A stretch of DNA of 64,000 bases from Enteractinococcus helveticum (GCF_020742345.1 NZ_DYXC01000142.1:30541-94540); one strand, 5' to 3'. Shown: positions 24,261-33,945, counted from the stretch's first letter. Numbers and translations: made by a program. Notes: generated by a model not told the origin, from the sequence alone.

Positions 24261-26480
24261 TTAGTTGTCATCGCCTTCTTCGATGACGGGGACAAGCGAC
24301 AGCTTGCCACGGTCGTCAACTTTGGCGATTTCAACCTGGATCTTCGAACCGACAGAGACGACGTCGTCGACTTCGTCAACGCGTTTACCGTCATTGAGTT
24401 TGCGCAGTTCGGAGATGTGCAACAGACCGTCTTTTCCAGGGGTCAGGGAGATGAATGCACCAAAGCTGGTGGTCTTGACCACGGTGCCGAGGTAGCGTTC
24501 GCCGGCTTCTGGTACCTGTGGGTTGGCGATGGCATTGATGGTGTCGCGTGCTTCTTCAGCAGCGGAACCTTCGGTTGCGCCAATTAGTACGGTACCGTCG
24601 TCTTCGATGCTGATGTCAGCGCCGGTGTCTTCCTGGATCTGGTTGATCATCTTGCCCTTAGGCCCAATGACTTCACCGATCTTATCGACTGGAATTTTGA
24701 CCGACAGGATGCGTGGCGCAGTTGGGCTCATCTCGTCGGCTTCATCGATAACCGATTCCATGACCGACAGAATGTGCAGACGGGCTTCACGGGCCTGAGT
24801 CAGTGCGGCTGCCAGAACATCTGCGGGGATGCCGTCGAGTTTGGTGTCCAACTGGATGGCGGTGATGAAGTCCTTGGTACCGGCGACTTTGAAGTCCATG
24901 TCACCCATGGCGTCTTCAGCACCCAGGATGTCAGTGAGTGCGGCGTAGCGGGTTTCGCCGTCCACGGTGTCTGAGACCAGACCCATGGCGATACCGGCTA
25001 CCGAGGCGCGCAGTGGCACACCGGCATTGTACAGCGACAGTGTTGAGGCACAGACCGAACCCATGGAGGTCGAACCGTTGGAGCCCAGCGCTTCGGAGAC
25101 TTGTCGGATGGCGTATGGGAATTCTTCGCGCGACGGCAACACAGGTACCAGGGCGCGTTCTGCCAGTGCACCGTGACCGATTTCGCGGCGTTTTGGTGAG
25201 CCGACACGGCCGGTCTCCCCTACCGAGTATGGCGGGAAGTTGTAGTGGTGCATGTAGCGTTTGGAGGTTTCTGGGTGCAACGAGTCCAGCGGCTGTTCCA
25301 TCTTGAGCATGTTGAGTGTGGTGACACCCATGATTTGGGTTTCGCCACGTTCAAAGATCGAGGAACCGTGAACGCGAGGCAGTACTTCGACCTCTGCGGT
25401 CAGTTGACGGATATCGGTCAGACCGCGACCGTCGATGCGGATCTGGTCGGTCAGGATGCGCTGGCGCACAATGTGCTTGGTGACAGCACCGTAGGCTTTG
25501 ACGATTTCGTCGGCGCGTCCTTCAAACGGTTTGCCTTCGCCGGCGAGTGCTTCGATGACTTCTTGGTGGTAGGCATCCGAGGTCGATTCGCGTTCTTGTT
25601 TGTCACCGATGGAGAAGATCTCGGTCAAGCGCTCGCTGGCGTAGTCCTGTACGGCGTCGAATGCATCTTGTTGGTAGGCGATAAACAGCGGAACTTCGAC
25701 TGGTTCTTTCGCAACCCGTGCAGCAAGGTCAGCCTGAGTTTCGCACAGCACCTTAATGAATGGTTTGGCGGCTTCTAGGCCGTCGGCAACGATTTGTTCG
25801 GTTGGAGCAGTGACGCCCTTATCGTGCACCAGGCCCCAGACGTCGTCGGTGGCTTCGGCTTCGACCATCATCACAGCAATATCGTCGTCGGCAATGCGAC
25901 CTGCGATGACCATGTTGAAGACGGCGTTTTTTAGTTGTGAGTGCTTCGGGAATGCCACCCACTGGGTGTCTCCGTTGTCATCAGCAATCAGGGCGATGCG
26001 TACCGCACCGATGGGGCCGGTGAAGTCCAAGCCGGTCAGGGTCGTGGACATCGAGGCGGCATTCATGGCGACCACATCGTAGAGCTCATCTGGGGCAATC
26101 GACGTGACGGTCACAACAACCTGGACTTCATTACGGATGCCATCAGCAAAGGCCGGGCGCAGTGGGCGGTCAATTAGACGACAAGCCAGCACGGCCTCGG
26201 TGGATGGGCGACCTTCACGGCGGAAGAACGAGCCTGGGATCTTACCGGCTGCGTACTGACGTTCTTCAACGTCAACGGTCAGCGGGAAGAAGTCAAAACC
26301 TTCGCGCGGGCTTTTGCCCACGGTGGTGGTTGACAGCATGGAGGACTCTTCGTCGAGCATGACGAAGGCTGAGCCGGTGGCTTGTTTGGCCAACCGACCG
26401 GTTTCGAAGCGTACGATACGAGTACCGTAGGCGCCGTTGTCGATAACGGCTTCTGCAAATTGAATTTCTGGACCTTCCAC
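24261..26480 (-). CDS. pnp: Polynucleotide phosphorylase
   Basis: 3'-5' phosphorolytic exoribonuclease. The 739-residue protein has two RNase PH domains (first with KIPGSFFRREGRPS and RLIDRPLRP; second with RIDGRGLTDIR and the catalytic AGVPLRASVAGIAMG), a helical linker, then a KH domain (KIGEVIGPKGKMINQIQEDTG) and an S1 domain (YLGTVVKTTSFGAFISLTPGKDGLLHIS). The start is GTG with AAAGGAG 4 nt before it. It lies downstream of rpsO, the usual pairing. Confidence 0.98.
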   Translation of the reverse strand: MEGPEIQFAEAVIDNGAYGTRIVRFETGRLAKQATGSAFVMLDEESSMLSTTTVGKSPREGFDFFPLTVDVEERQYAAGKIPGSFFRREGRPSTEAVLACRLIDRPLRPAFADGIRNEVQVVVTVTSIAPDELYDVVAMNAASMSTTLTGLDFTGPIGAVRIALIADDNGDTQWVAFPKHSQLKNAVFNMVIAGRIADDDIAVMMVEAEATDDVWGLVHDKGVTAPTEQIVADGLEAAKPFIKVLCETQADLAARVAKEPVEVPLFIAYQQDAFDAVQDYASERLTEIFSIGDKQERESTSDAYHQEVIEALAGEGKPFEGRADEIVKAYGAVTKHIVRQRILTDQIRIDGRGLTDIRQLTAEVEVLPRVHGSSIFERGETQIMGVTTLNMLKMEQPLDSLHPETSKRYMHHYNFPPYSVGETGRVGSPKRREIGHGALAERALVPVLPSREEFPYAIRQVSEALGSNGSTSMGSVCASTLSLYNAGVPLRASVAGIAMGLVSDTVDGETRYAALTDILGAEDAMGDMDFKVAGTKDFITAIQLDTKLDGIPADVLAAALTQAREARLHILSVMESVIDEADEMSPTAPRILSVKIPVDKIGEVIGPKGKMINQIQEDTGADISIEDDGTVLIGATEGSAAEEARDTINAIANPQVPEAGERYLGTVVKTTSFGAFISLTPGKDGLLHISELRKLNDGKRVDEVDDVVSVGSKIQVEIAKVDDRGKLSLVPVIEEGDDN

Positions 26481-26652
26481 AGGTCTCCTTTCGGATAATT
26501 TGCATCAAACCCACAAGGTCGGTCTTCGATCGAAGCCTCCGCAACTTTTGCTCCGGAGACCACTGTCGAGGACCGTATATCTCACGTGGGTCTCATGCGT
26601 TATTTGATGGTGTGCCATTACCGGCACGATTTATATTCTAGTTAAACTTCAA

Positions 26653-26684
26653 GGCGGCGTCCGGTTTTCCCCCGGAGCGCCGCC
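26653..26684 (-). terminator. Hairpin terminator/attenuator after rpsO
   Basis: A GC-rich inverted repeat (GGCGGCGTCCGG and CCGGAGCGCCGCC around TTTTCCC) lies 18 nt after the rpsO stop on the minus strand. The following bases are only moderately T-rich, so partial read-through into pnp is possible. A second small hairpin (CTCCG/CGGAG near 26540-26556) lies closer to pnp and may be the processing or autoregulation site usual for pnp leaders. Confidence 0.6.
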
Positions 26685-26701
26685 CCAAAAGACGTCTCAC
26701 C

Positions 26702-26971
26702 TTATTTGCGCAGACCCAAACGCTCAATCAACGCACGGTAGCGTTCAATGTTTTCGGATTCGAGGTACTGCAGCATCCGACGACGACGACCGACCAAAGC
26801 CATCAGGCCACGGCGGGTGTGGTGGTCGTGTGGGTGACCTTTGAGGTGCTCAGTCAGGTTCGAGATACGCTTAGACAGCACAGCAACCTGTACTTCTGGC
26901 GAACCGGTGTCGCCTTCGTGGGTTGCGTATTCAGCGATAACCTGCTGTTTCACTTCACGGGAAATTGACAT
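26702..26971 (-). CDS. rpsO: 30S ribosomal protein uS15
   Basis: Primary 16S rRNA-binding protein of the small subunit platform. The 89-residue product has the full family pattern: HEGDTGSPEVQVAVLSKRI, LTEHLKGHPHDHHTRRGL and LVGRRRRMLQYLE. AAGGAG lies 5 nt before the ATG. Length is standard. Confidence 0.98.
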   Translation of the reverse strand: MSISREVKQQVIAEYATHEGDTGSPEVQVAVLSKRISNLTEHLKGHPHDHHTRRGLMALVGRRRRMLQYLESENIERYRALIERLGLRK

Positions 26972-27079
26972 TAAAACTCCTTGAGAGTTGTACCGCGATC
27001 AAAGAAAACCGATGTTTCGGTGGGTGCCGCCACCGCGGACCGCAGCGAGCACCAACGATCAATGCTACCATCTTGTGAA

Positions 27080-27868
27080 TCAAACACCCAACCGAGCAGG
27101 TTGAGTACGCCAAGCGGCTGTGACGTACGGTATTTTGACCATCGCATCTGGGGTGTACCCGAGATGATCAAGCAAATACCAATCTAAGTTTGTATGCATT
27201 CGCGCACGTTGTTTGTCGTTGGTCCGCAGATAGAATGCGCGAGTCATCATCAACTCGTGAACTTGTTCAACAGTCAGGTGCTGTTCCCAGTGCCACCACT
27301 TCCCCACTGGTGGTTCGAACGACTCGGTGACCTTTGGCGGCAGATCAATGGCATGCACGTCACCAGAGTGCATGATTTTACATAGCCGCAGCACCCAGTC
27401 ACTGGTGGTATCGATCTGATGGTGTACCACGCCGAAGACGCCGTCGGGAGCCAAGAGCTCAGTCACTTTCTGGCAGCCGGCTTCGGTATCCACCCAATGC
27501 CAGGCCTGTGCACTCACCACCAGCTGGGCTCGGCCCTGCCACGGTGTGGTATCGAGATCTTCAACACGTGACACCACGATCGCGGCCTGTGGGTGGTTGT
27601 CTTGCAGCACCTGAAGCATATTTGCCGCCGGATCGACCGCCACCACATCCCACCCAGTGTCGATCAGTTGGGTGGTAAATAATCCAGTGCCGGCACCTAA
27701 ATCCACGGCCAGCCCCGCTGGGGTCTGGGCTATGAAGTCGAGGATTTCGGTCTGGTAACCGGGACGCATGCGATGGTACCGGTCGGCCGATTCCGTGTTG
27801 AAAGCTAGGCGGTATCGTTGGCGCGTTTTATCATTGAGGATGACGGCGCCAGCGGGTCTGGTGAGCAT
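27080..27868 (-). CDS. Class I SAM-dependent methyltransferase
   Basis: A 262-residue protein with SAM motif I AVDLGAGTGLFTTQL, an acidic loop VVAVDPAANML, and motif IV-like LVVSAQAWHWVDTE. The sequence FNTESADRYHRMRPGY at the start is typical of Methyltransf_11-type enzymes of unknown small-molecule substrate. Its ATG directly abuts the ribF TAA (TAAATG), so it is coupled to ribF. No specific substrate can be assigned. Confidence 0.82.
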   Translation of the reverse strand: MLTRPAGAVILNDKTRQRYRLAFNTESADRYHRMRPGYQTEILDFIAQTPAGLAVDLGAGTGLFTTQLIDTGWDVVAVDPAANMLQVLQDNHPQAAIVVSRVEDLDTTPWQGRAQLVVSAQAWHWVDTEAGCQKVTELLAPDGVFGVVHHQIDTTSDWVLRLCKIMHSGDVHAIDLPPKVTESFEPPVGKWWHWEQHLTVEQVHELMMTRAFYLRTNDKQRARMHTNLDWYLLDHLGYTPDAMVKIPYVTAAWRTQPARLGV

Positions 27869-28858
27869 TTATCGAGCGCTCCGGGGTTCCGGTGCATCGA
27901 TTTCTGGGGCATTACCGCTTAGGATCGCCCGGGATTTGCACACGTCAGCTTCCATCTGGTCAATCAGGGCTTCGATACCTTCAAAGGCGAGCATGCCGCG
28001 CAGGCGAGCAACGAATTCTACGGTGCAATGTTGCCCGTATAGATTGAAGTCTTGGAGTTCTTCGTGCTCGGGTCGGTCAAAAATATGGGCTTCAACAGTG
28101 CGAACCACATCATTGAACGTCGGGTTGCTACCCACCGAGATAGCCGCAGGCAGTCGCTGACCGGAGCCATTGGTGAACCACCCTGCATAGACACCATCGG
28201 CTGGGATCATGCCCTGGGAGTCGTTGGCAAAGTTGGCGGTCGGGTAGCCCAGTTCACGGCCTCGGGCGTGACCGTGGACGATTTCGCCTTCTACGCTGTG
28301 GTAGCGCCCGAGAATGCGGCTGGCTTCTGCGACTCGTCCTTTCGTGAGTGTTTCTCGCACCCAGGTGGACGACCACCGTTCCGTTTCACCAATATCATCA
28401 ACTTCAACGACCATAAAGTCATAGACTTTGCCCAACTTACGCAGCGTATTGATGTCTCCGCTATTGCCAGCACCGAAACGGGTGTCTGCTCCGACAACGA
28501 CCATGCGTGCGTTGAGTGCATCGACGAGAATATTTTTGACGAATTCTTCGGCAGTTTGGGCCGCAAATTTTAACGTGTAGTGGATGACCAGGGTTGCATC
28601 CAGCTCGCAGGTTTCCAGCAAACTGATTTTCTGGGGTAGCGACACGATTGGCACAAGTGGTTCTTCGGGCAGGTGCACGAGTCTTGGGTGTGGGTCGAAG
28701 GTGACGGCGACCGACTTCAGGTCGTGTTGTTTTGCGGTATCGACAACAACTTTTAGAACCGCTTGGTGTCCGCGATGGACGCCGTCGAAGTTTCCTAGTG
28801 TGACCACCGAGGGTGCCGGTGGTATGCCGATTGCGGCGGTACCTGCCCAGTATTGCAC
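27869..28858 (-). CDS. ribF: Bifunctional riboflavin kinase/FAD synthetase
   Basis: Makes FMN and FAD from riboflavin. The 329-residue protein has the N-terminal nucleotidyltransferase domain (VTLGNFDGVHRGHQAVL, VVGADTRFGAGNSGD, and the ISSTxR-like STWVRETLTKG), followed by the C-terminal riboflavin kinase domain (GHARGRELGYPTANF, DGVYAGWF). The start is GTG with AAGGAA about 9 nt upstream. It lies 46 nt after a small membrane protein gene in the truB region. Confidence 0.97.
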   Translation of the reverse strand: MQYWAGTAAIGIPPAPSVVTLGNFDGVHRGHQAVLKVVVDTAKQHDLKSVAVTFDPHPRLVHLPEEPLVPIVSLPQKISLLETCELDATLVIHYTLKFAAQTAEEFVKNILVDALNARMVVVGADTRFGAGNSGDINTLRKLGKVYDFMVVEVDDIGETERWSSTWVRETLTKGRVAEASRILGRYHSVEGEIVHGHARGRELGYPTANFANDSQGMIPADGVYAGWFTNGSGQRLPAAISVGSNPTFNDVVRTVEAHIFDRPEHEELQDFNLYGQHCTVEFVARLRGMLAFEGIEALIDQMEADVCKSRAILSGNAPEIDAPEPRSAR

Positions 28859-28904
28859 GTGGAGTCTTCCTTTGTGTCGCGGTCGGTTGCTCTAGGATGT
28901 GATG

Positions 28905-29342
28905 TTAGCCCACTGGAGTCGGACGATGTTTATATAACCAGTACAGACCCACAATTGGCAGGATCAGTGGGATGAATCCATAGCCAATTCCGAAGGTTGA
29001 CCAGACGGTGGATTCTGGGAACATGTTCGGGGCCAACATGGACCAGGCACCGATAACGATCACGCCGATCAGTTCGAACCAGACGGCCACAACGCCGATT
29101 CTCCAGGCGGTAGGCCCCGGAATAGCCAGTGCGAAGGTTGCAATGATGTAGACGGTTGCCGACAGCGCCGATAAGCTAAAGGCCACCGGGGCGTCGTCAA
29201 ATTTTGTCAGGATTTGGAATCCTGATCGCCAGGCGGCAGCAAGTGCCAGAATGGCATAGAACATCACGATAATGCGTCCGACGCCTTTGGTTCTTCCGGG
29301 GGTTTTATCGGACTGTGTGGTGGGGCTGATGGTTTCAGCCAT
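28905..29342 (-). CDS. Hypothetical four-helix membrane protein
   Basis: A 145-residue protein with a polar N-terminus of about 20 residues and four hydrophobic helices (about 24-46, 54-75, 80-102, 115-137). The C-terminus reads WLYKHRPTPVG. Its ATG overlaps the stop of the next membrane-protein gene by 8 nt, so the two are co-translated. Unrecognised proteins of this type occur between truB and ribF in relatives. No function is proposed. Confidence 0.75.
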   Translation of the reverse strand: MAETISPTTQSDKTPGRTKGVGRIIVMFYAILALAAAWRSGFQILTKFDDAPVAFSLSALSATVYIIATFALAIPGPTAWRIGVVAVWFELIGVIVIGAWSMLAPNMFPESTVWSTFGIGYGFIPLILPIVGLYWLYKHRPTPVG

Positions 29343-29688
29343 GCCAGATCACCTGCAATCTGTGAATCATAACCAAAATGGTCGGGCCGATAGCGGCCAT
29401 GACCAAGTTAGACCAACGAGTTTTATCAGTTATCCCCCAAAAGAACGCGATTGGGGGCAAGATGAGTGCGGTGAAAATGTAGCCCCAAAATTCCCACGCC
29501 GGGCCATTGAGCGGTACCGGGGAGAGCAAAGCGTAAATGGCATACACGCCTAAATACATTTCCACTGCTGCCAACGACAGTATGGATGAATCTGCCGGGT
29601 GGTTACGGAAGATCGTTGCGATAATGCAGATGATCGCAGATAGTATGCCGATGGTCGCTCCGGTATAAAACCAGCCGTCAAGAATCAT
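29335..29688 (-). CDS. Hypothetical four-helix membrane protein
   Basis: A 117-residue protein with almost no soluble part: hydrophobic helices at about 5-26, 37-58, 65-85 and 93-112. It overlaps truB by 4 nt upstream and the neighbouring membrane-protein gene by 8 nt downstream. The two may form a hetero-oligomer, but this is a guess from coupling only. No family was recognised. Confidence 0.72.
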   Translation of the reverse strand: MILDGWFYTGATIGILSAIICIIATIFRNHPADSSILSLAAVEMYLGVYAIYALLSPVPLNGPAWEFWGYIFTALILPPIAFFWGITDKTRWSNLVMAAIGPTILVMIHRLQVIWHG

Positions 29689-30605
29689 GAGGGCTCTCCG
29701 GTGAGGTGTTTCAGTGTGGCGAAAACGATTTCGGGTTTCGCTTCGATGGTATCGTTTCGTTCCGCGTTGGTAATCAATGCGATGACTTGCCCGTTTTGCA
29801 GTGTCGCGGCAAGCAGGTCGTTGCGTTCAGACGCGGCGATACGGCGCCCGTGGATGAGGTCTTGTGCTTCGTTCTGGCTGATAGTCCGGATTGGAAACAG
29901 CCGGCTTATCGCTGTGGAGAGATCGGTGTAGACGAAGTTGTCGGCGAGTTCGTCAATGGTCACGGCGTCTTCGATATGGTACGGTCCGACGGCGGTCCGG
30001 CGCAGCGCGGTGAGATATCCGCCGGTGTTCAGTGTTTCACCAAGGTCACGAGCTAGTGCTCGGATGTAGGTGCCGGCGGTACATTCGACTTCAACATCGA
30101 TATCAATGGTCTTACCGTCGTTGGCTCGCCGGATGTCTTCGAGGTCGAAGCGGTGCACAGTGACTTCACGTGCTGGAATATCGACGGTTTCGCCGTCACG
30201 GACGCGCTGATAGGCACGTTTACCACCGATTTTGATTGCGGAGACAGCCGAGGGGACCTGTTGTATGGTCCCGATCAGGCCCGTGACGGCTGAGGTGATG
30301 TCGTTCGTGGTGACGGCGTTGGCGTATCGGGTTTGGATAATCTCACCGTCGGCGTCATCGGTTGTGGTGTTATGTCCCAGTCGAATGGTTGCTCGATATG
30401 TTTTCGTGGTATCGACAATATAGGTGAGCAATCGGGTGGCTTTGTTGAACCCGATGACCAGCATTCCGGTGGCCATCGGGTCCAGTGTGCCAGCATGACC
30501 CACTTTTCGGGTACCGGCAACTTTGCGGATGCGGGCCACCACGTCGTGGGAGGTCCAGCCCGCGGGTTTGTCTACCAGTATCAGCCCCGAGGCAGGTTGC
30601 GCCAT
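29685..30605 (-). CDS. truB: tRNA pseudouridine(55) synthase
   Basis: Converts U55 in the T loop of tRNAs to pseudouridine. The 306-residue protein has VDKPAGWTSHDVVARIRK, the catalytic aspartate D42 in GHAGTLDPMATGML, TKTYRATIRLGHNTTTDDADGE and a C-terminal actinobacterial extension domain. AAGGAAT precedes the ATG, which lies just after the rbfA stop. It overlaps a membrane-protein gene by 4 nt. Confidence 0.97.
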   Translation of the reverse strand: MAQPASGLILVDKPAGWTSHDVVARIRKVAGTRKVGHAGTLDPMATGMLVIGFNKATRLLTYIVDTTKTYRATIRLGHNTTTDDADGEIIQTRYANAVTTNDITSAVTGLIGTIQQVPSAVSAIKIGGKRAYQRVRDGETVDIPAREVTVHRFDLEDIRRANDGKTIDIDVEVECTAGTYIRALARDLGETLNTGGYLTALRRTAVGPYHIEDAVTIDELADNFVYTDLSTAISRLFPIRTISQNEAQDLIHGRRIAASERNDLLAATLQNGQVIALITNAERNDTIEAKPEIVFATLKHLTGEPS

Positions 30606-30608
30606 GTG

Positions 30609-31022
30609 TTATTCCTTATACGGATCTTCGTCGCCAGCATACTTGGCATTTTCGCGTTGTGCGGCCAGTTCGGCATCGCGTGCTTTAGCCGCACGAAGCG
30701 CTTCTTCCAGTTGCGCAGCTTGTTCTGGGACCGTGTCACGGATCAGTTCCAGGGTCGGTACAAGCCTGATATTTAGACCGCGGCCCATTTCGCGACGTAG
30801 TAGTCCGCGGTTTTCTTCCATGGCCGTATGTGCGGCGGCTACGGTTTCGTCGTCCCCGTAGACGGTGTAGTACACGGTGGCTTGCTGAAGGTCGTTGGTG
30901 ACGCGAACTTCGGTAATGGTGACATTATCGACCCGATCATCCTTGATCGTCTTTTGCAAAGCTTCGGCCAGGATAACTTTGATCCGTTGTGCCAGGCGTG
31001 CAGCACGGTTGTGATCTGCCAT
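30609..31022 (-). CDS. rbfA: 30S ribosome-binding factor
   Basis: Late 30S maturation factor. The 137-residue protein has the KH-like RbfA fold with ARLAQRIKVILAEAL, the VTNDLQQATVYYTVYG strand region and RREMGRGLNIRLVPTLEL. It ends in an acidic/basic tail after residue 110. The ATG at 31022 has GAGGAG about 9 nt upstream. It lies 63 nt after infB, separated by a strong hairpin. Confidence 0.96.
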   Translation of the reverse strand: MADHNRAARLAQRIKVILAEALQKTIKDDRVDNVTITEVRVTNDLQQATVYYTVYGDDETVAAAHTAMEENRGLLRREMGRGLNIRLVPTLELIRDTVPEQAAQLEEALRAAKARDAELAAQRENAKYAGDEDPYKE

Positions 31023-31042
31023 TGAAGAGCTCCTCAAACAGT

Positions 31043-31084
31043 TTGCACTGTGGCGCCCCGGTGTGGGGCGCCACAGTGGTGCAA
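31043..31084 (-). repeat. Strong intra-operon hairpin between infB and rbfA
   Basis: TGTGGCGCCCC and GGGGCGCCACA form a perfect 11-bp stem around GGTGT, extended outward by ACTG/CAGT-type and TTGCAC/GTGCAA pairing with a small bulge. It begins 1-2 nt after the infB stop and ends before the rbfA Shine-Dalgarno. No T-run follows, so it is more likely an RNA processing or stability element than a full terminator. Confidence 0.7.
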
Positions 31085-31085
31085 G

Positions 31086-33875
31086 CTAAACGCGTGGTTT
31101 TTCTTGCATTTCGTAGTTTTCGATGATGTCGCCTTCGCGAATGTCGTTGAACTTTCCAAGTCCGATACCGCATTCGAATCCTTCGCGGACCTCGGTGACA
31201 TCGTCGGTGAAGCGACGCAGCGAACCGACCGTGAGGGCTTCACTGACCACTTTGCCATCACGTACCAGACGTGCTGTGGCGTTTCGACGGATGAGACCGG
31301 ATTCGACCATCGAACCGGCAATGGTACCGGCCTTGGAAGAGCGGAAGATTTCGCGGACTTCGGCACGGCCGATCACGACTTCTTCGTATTCCGGTTTCAG
31401 CATGCCTCGCAGGGCCTGTTCTACGTCGTCGATGACGTCGTAGATGACCGTGTAGAAACGCATGTCGACGCCTTCTTCGTCCGCAATCTCGGCAACACGT
31501 TCTGCGGGGCGTACGTTGAAACCGATGATGATCGCGTTGTCGACGGTGGCCAGGTTGACGTCGTTTTGGGTGATCGCACCAACACCGCGGTGGATAACAC
31601 GCAGTTGGACTTCGTCTTTACCGCCAACATCGATCTGCATGAGCGAATCTTCAAGTGCTTCCACCGGACCGGATGCGTCACCTTTGATGATGAGATTGAG
31701 CGTATCCAGTTTGCCTTCGGCAACAGCCTGGTCAAATTCTTCCAGCGTGATGCGCTTGCGTCGACGTGCCAGGGTGGCGTTACGCTTTGCGGTCTCACGA
31801 CGTTCAGCAATTTGACGTGCAGTACGTTCGTCTTCGGTGACCAGGAAGACATCGCCTGCCCGTGGCACGGATGACAGGCCAAGGACCTGTACCGGACGGG
31901 ATGGTAGGGCTTTATCCACTGGTTCGCCGTATTCGTCGAACATGGCACGGACGCGACCGTGAGCATCGCCCACGACCATGTTGTCGCCAACGCGTAGGGT
32001 ACCGGTCTGAACCAGCACGGTGGCAACGGGGCCGCGGCCTCGATCAAGATTGGCTTCAATCGCAACGCCCCGGGCGTCACGTTCTGGGTTGGCGGTCAGC
32101 TCCAGTGCTGCATCAGCGGTTAACAAGATAGATTCCAGCAGATCGTCAATGTTGAGCTTCTGTAATGCCGAGATTTCCACGAACATGGTGTCGCCACCGT
32201 ATTCTTCTGGAACAACACCGTATTCGGAGAGTTCACCACGGATACGATCCGGGTTCGCGCCTTCCTTGTCGATCTTGTTAATAGCAACCACGATCGGCAC
32301 GTCAGCCGCTTTGGCGTGGTTGAGCGCTTCAATGGTCTGGGGCATGACTCCGTCATCTGCGGCTACAACGAGCACGGCGATGTCGGTGACTTTGGCCCCA
32401 CGGGCACGCATTGCGGTAAATGCTTCGTGGCCCGGGGTGTCAATGAAGGTCAGCGTGCGTTGTTTGCCCTCGTGTGGGACTTCGACCTGGTATGCACCAA
32501 TGTGCTGGGTAATGCCGCCGGCTTCCGACTCGCGAACCCGTGCCGAACGGATTGCGTCCAGCGTACGAGTTTTACCATGGTCAACGTGACCCATAACGGT
32601 CACGACTGCTGGGCGTGCTTCTTGGTCTTCTGCGGCTTCTTCCTCATCGAGATCGATGTCGAAGGCATCGAGAATTTCACGGTCTTCTTCTTCTGGGGAA
32701 ACAATCTCGACTTTGTAGCCGATTTCGTCGCCCAGCACCGCAAAGGTGTCTTCGTCGAGAGACTGGTTGGCAGTTGCCATTTCACCCAGGTGGAACAGCA
32801 CTGTTACCAGTGCTGCCGGATCTGCCTTGATGCGCTCAGCTAGATCAGCGATCGAAGATCCACGACGCAGGCGGATGACAGTGTCGCCGTCACCCTTTGG
32901 TACCTTGACGCCACCGATCACTGGTGCTTGTTGCTGTTGCTCTTCACGGCGTGCGCGCTTCTTCGAACGACGGCGACCAGTTTGTGGACCACGACCGAAG
33001 GCACCCTGTGCAGAACCGCGACCTGGGCCACGGCGTGGGCCGCCACCTGGTCCGCCTCCGCCACCTCGACGTGGACCAGCTCCACGGCCGGCATCTGCCG
33101 GGGTGGGTGGAGTGATCTGGCCTGGCATCATTGCCGGCGATGGACGTGGACCCGATGGGCGTGACTGTTGTGGAGCCGGTTTGCCTGCTGGTTTGGCTCC
33201 TGGTTTCGGTGCACCCTTGCTTCGCGGTCCAGGTTTTGGTCCGCCACGACCAGGGGCTGGACGTGGTCCTCCCCCGCGCTGTTCTTGACGCATACCCTGT
33301 TGCGGAGCAAATGGGTTGTTGCCCGGTCGTGGAGCGCCACCGCGTGGGCCAGGACGTGGCGCAGCAGTATCTTCTTTGGACTGGAATGGATTATTACCAG
33401 GGCGTGGAGCAGGCGGTTTTGGTCCAGGTTTCGGAGCTGGCTTACTTGCGCCTGGCTTTGGTGCAGGTTTTGCCGCCGGGGTTGAGGTCGCTGGCTTTGC
33501 AGCAGGCTTTGGTGCAGGCTTTGGCGCTGCAGCCGGTTTTGGTTTTGGTGCTGGTTTGACAGCTGGCTTAGCTTTTGGCGCAGGCTCAGGTTTTGCAGCC
33601 GGTTCTGGCTGTTCAGCTTTTGGCTCAGTTTTTTCAGCCACTGGTGCAGCTGGTTTCTTCGCCTGCGGTTTCGGAGCAGGCTTCTTAGCAGCTGGTTTTG
33701 GTTTTTCTGCCGGTGCGGCCTCAGCAAATTCAGATTTAAGACGCTTGACTACCGGTGGTTCAATTGTTGAAGACGCTGAAGATACAAACTCGCCCATTTC
33801 TTCGAGTTTATTCAGCGCTTCACGGGATGTAATCCCAAGTTGCTTGGCAACTTCGTGGACGCGCAGTTTCGCCAC
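31086..33875 (-). CDS. infB: Translation initiation factor IF-2
   Basis: GTPase that places initiator tRNA on the 30S subunit. The 929-residue protein has an N-terminal IF2_N domain (MAKLRVHEVAKQLGITSREAL), a long Pro/Ala/Lys and then Gly/Arg-rich disordered region (about 50-320), a second IF2_N domain, and the G domain with GHVDHGKT (429-436), DTPGHEAFT and NKIDK, followed by domains II-IV. Start is GTG with AGGAG 4 nt before it. The disordered section is the usual actinobacterial extension. Confidence 0.98.
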   Translation of the reverse strand: MAKLRVHEVAKQLGITSREALNKLEEMGEFVSSASSTIEPPVVKRLKSEFAEAAPAEKPKPAAKKPAPKPQAKKPAAPVAEKTEPKAEQPEPAAKPEPAPKAKPAVKPAPKPKPAAAPKPAPKPAAKPATSTPAAKPAPKPGASKPAPKPGPKPPAPRPGNNPFQSKEDTAAPRPGPRGGAPRPGNNPFAPQQGMRQEQRGGGPRPAPGRGGPKPGPRSKGAPKPGAKPAGKPAPQQSRPSGPRPSPAMMPGQITPPTPADAGRGAGPRRGGGGGPGGGPRRGPGRGSAQGAFGRGPQTGRRRSKKRARREEQQQQAPVIGGVKVPKGDGDTVIRLRRGSSIADLAERIKADPAALVTVLFHLGEMATANQSLDEDTFAVLGDEIGYKVEIVSPEEEDREILDAFDIDLDEEEAAEDQEARPAVVTVMGHVDHGKTRTLDAIRSARVRESEAGGITQHIGAYQVEVPHEGKQRTLTFIDTPGHEAFTAMRARGAKVTDIAVLVVAADDGVMPQTIEALNHAKAADVPIVVAINKIDKEGANPDRIRGELSEYGVVPEEYGGDTMFVEISALQKLNIDDLLESILLTADAALELTANPERDARGVAIEANLDRGRGPVATVLVQTGTLRVGDNMVVGDAHGRVRAMFDEYGEPVDKALPSRPVQVLGLSSVPRAGDVFLVTEDERTARQIAERRETAKRNATLARRRKRITLEEFDQAVAEGKLDTLNLIIKGDASGPVEALEDSLMQIDVGGKDEVQLRVIHRGVGAITQNDVNLATVDNAIIIGFNVRPAERVAEIADEEGVDMRFYTVIYDVIDDVEQALRGMLKPEYEEVVIGRAEVREIFRSSKAGTIAGSMVESGLIRRNATARLVRDGKVVSEALTVGSLRRFTDDVTEVREGFECGIGLGKFNDIREGDIIENYEMQEKPRV

Positions 33876-33945
33876 GATTCTCCTGTTCTGGCTGAATCGT
33901 GGTCTGCACTGAGATTAGTACACTACCGCGATTCTGGCCGGTCGA

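Noticed and set aside
33128..33727. Short repeats within the infB coding region that look like a tandem array.
   Set aside because: They encode KPAPKP-like low-complexity repeats of IF-2. No spacers or regular repeat unit, so not CRISPR.
32746..33912. Several long plus-strand frames opposite infB with Gly/Ala/Pro or Trp/Cys-rich products.
   Set aside because: They mirror the Lys/Pro/Ala and Gly/Arg low-complexity part of IF-2 in other frames and are not independent genes.
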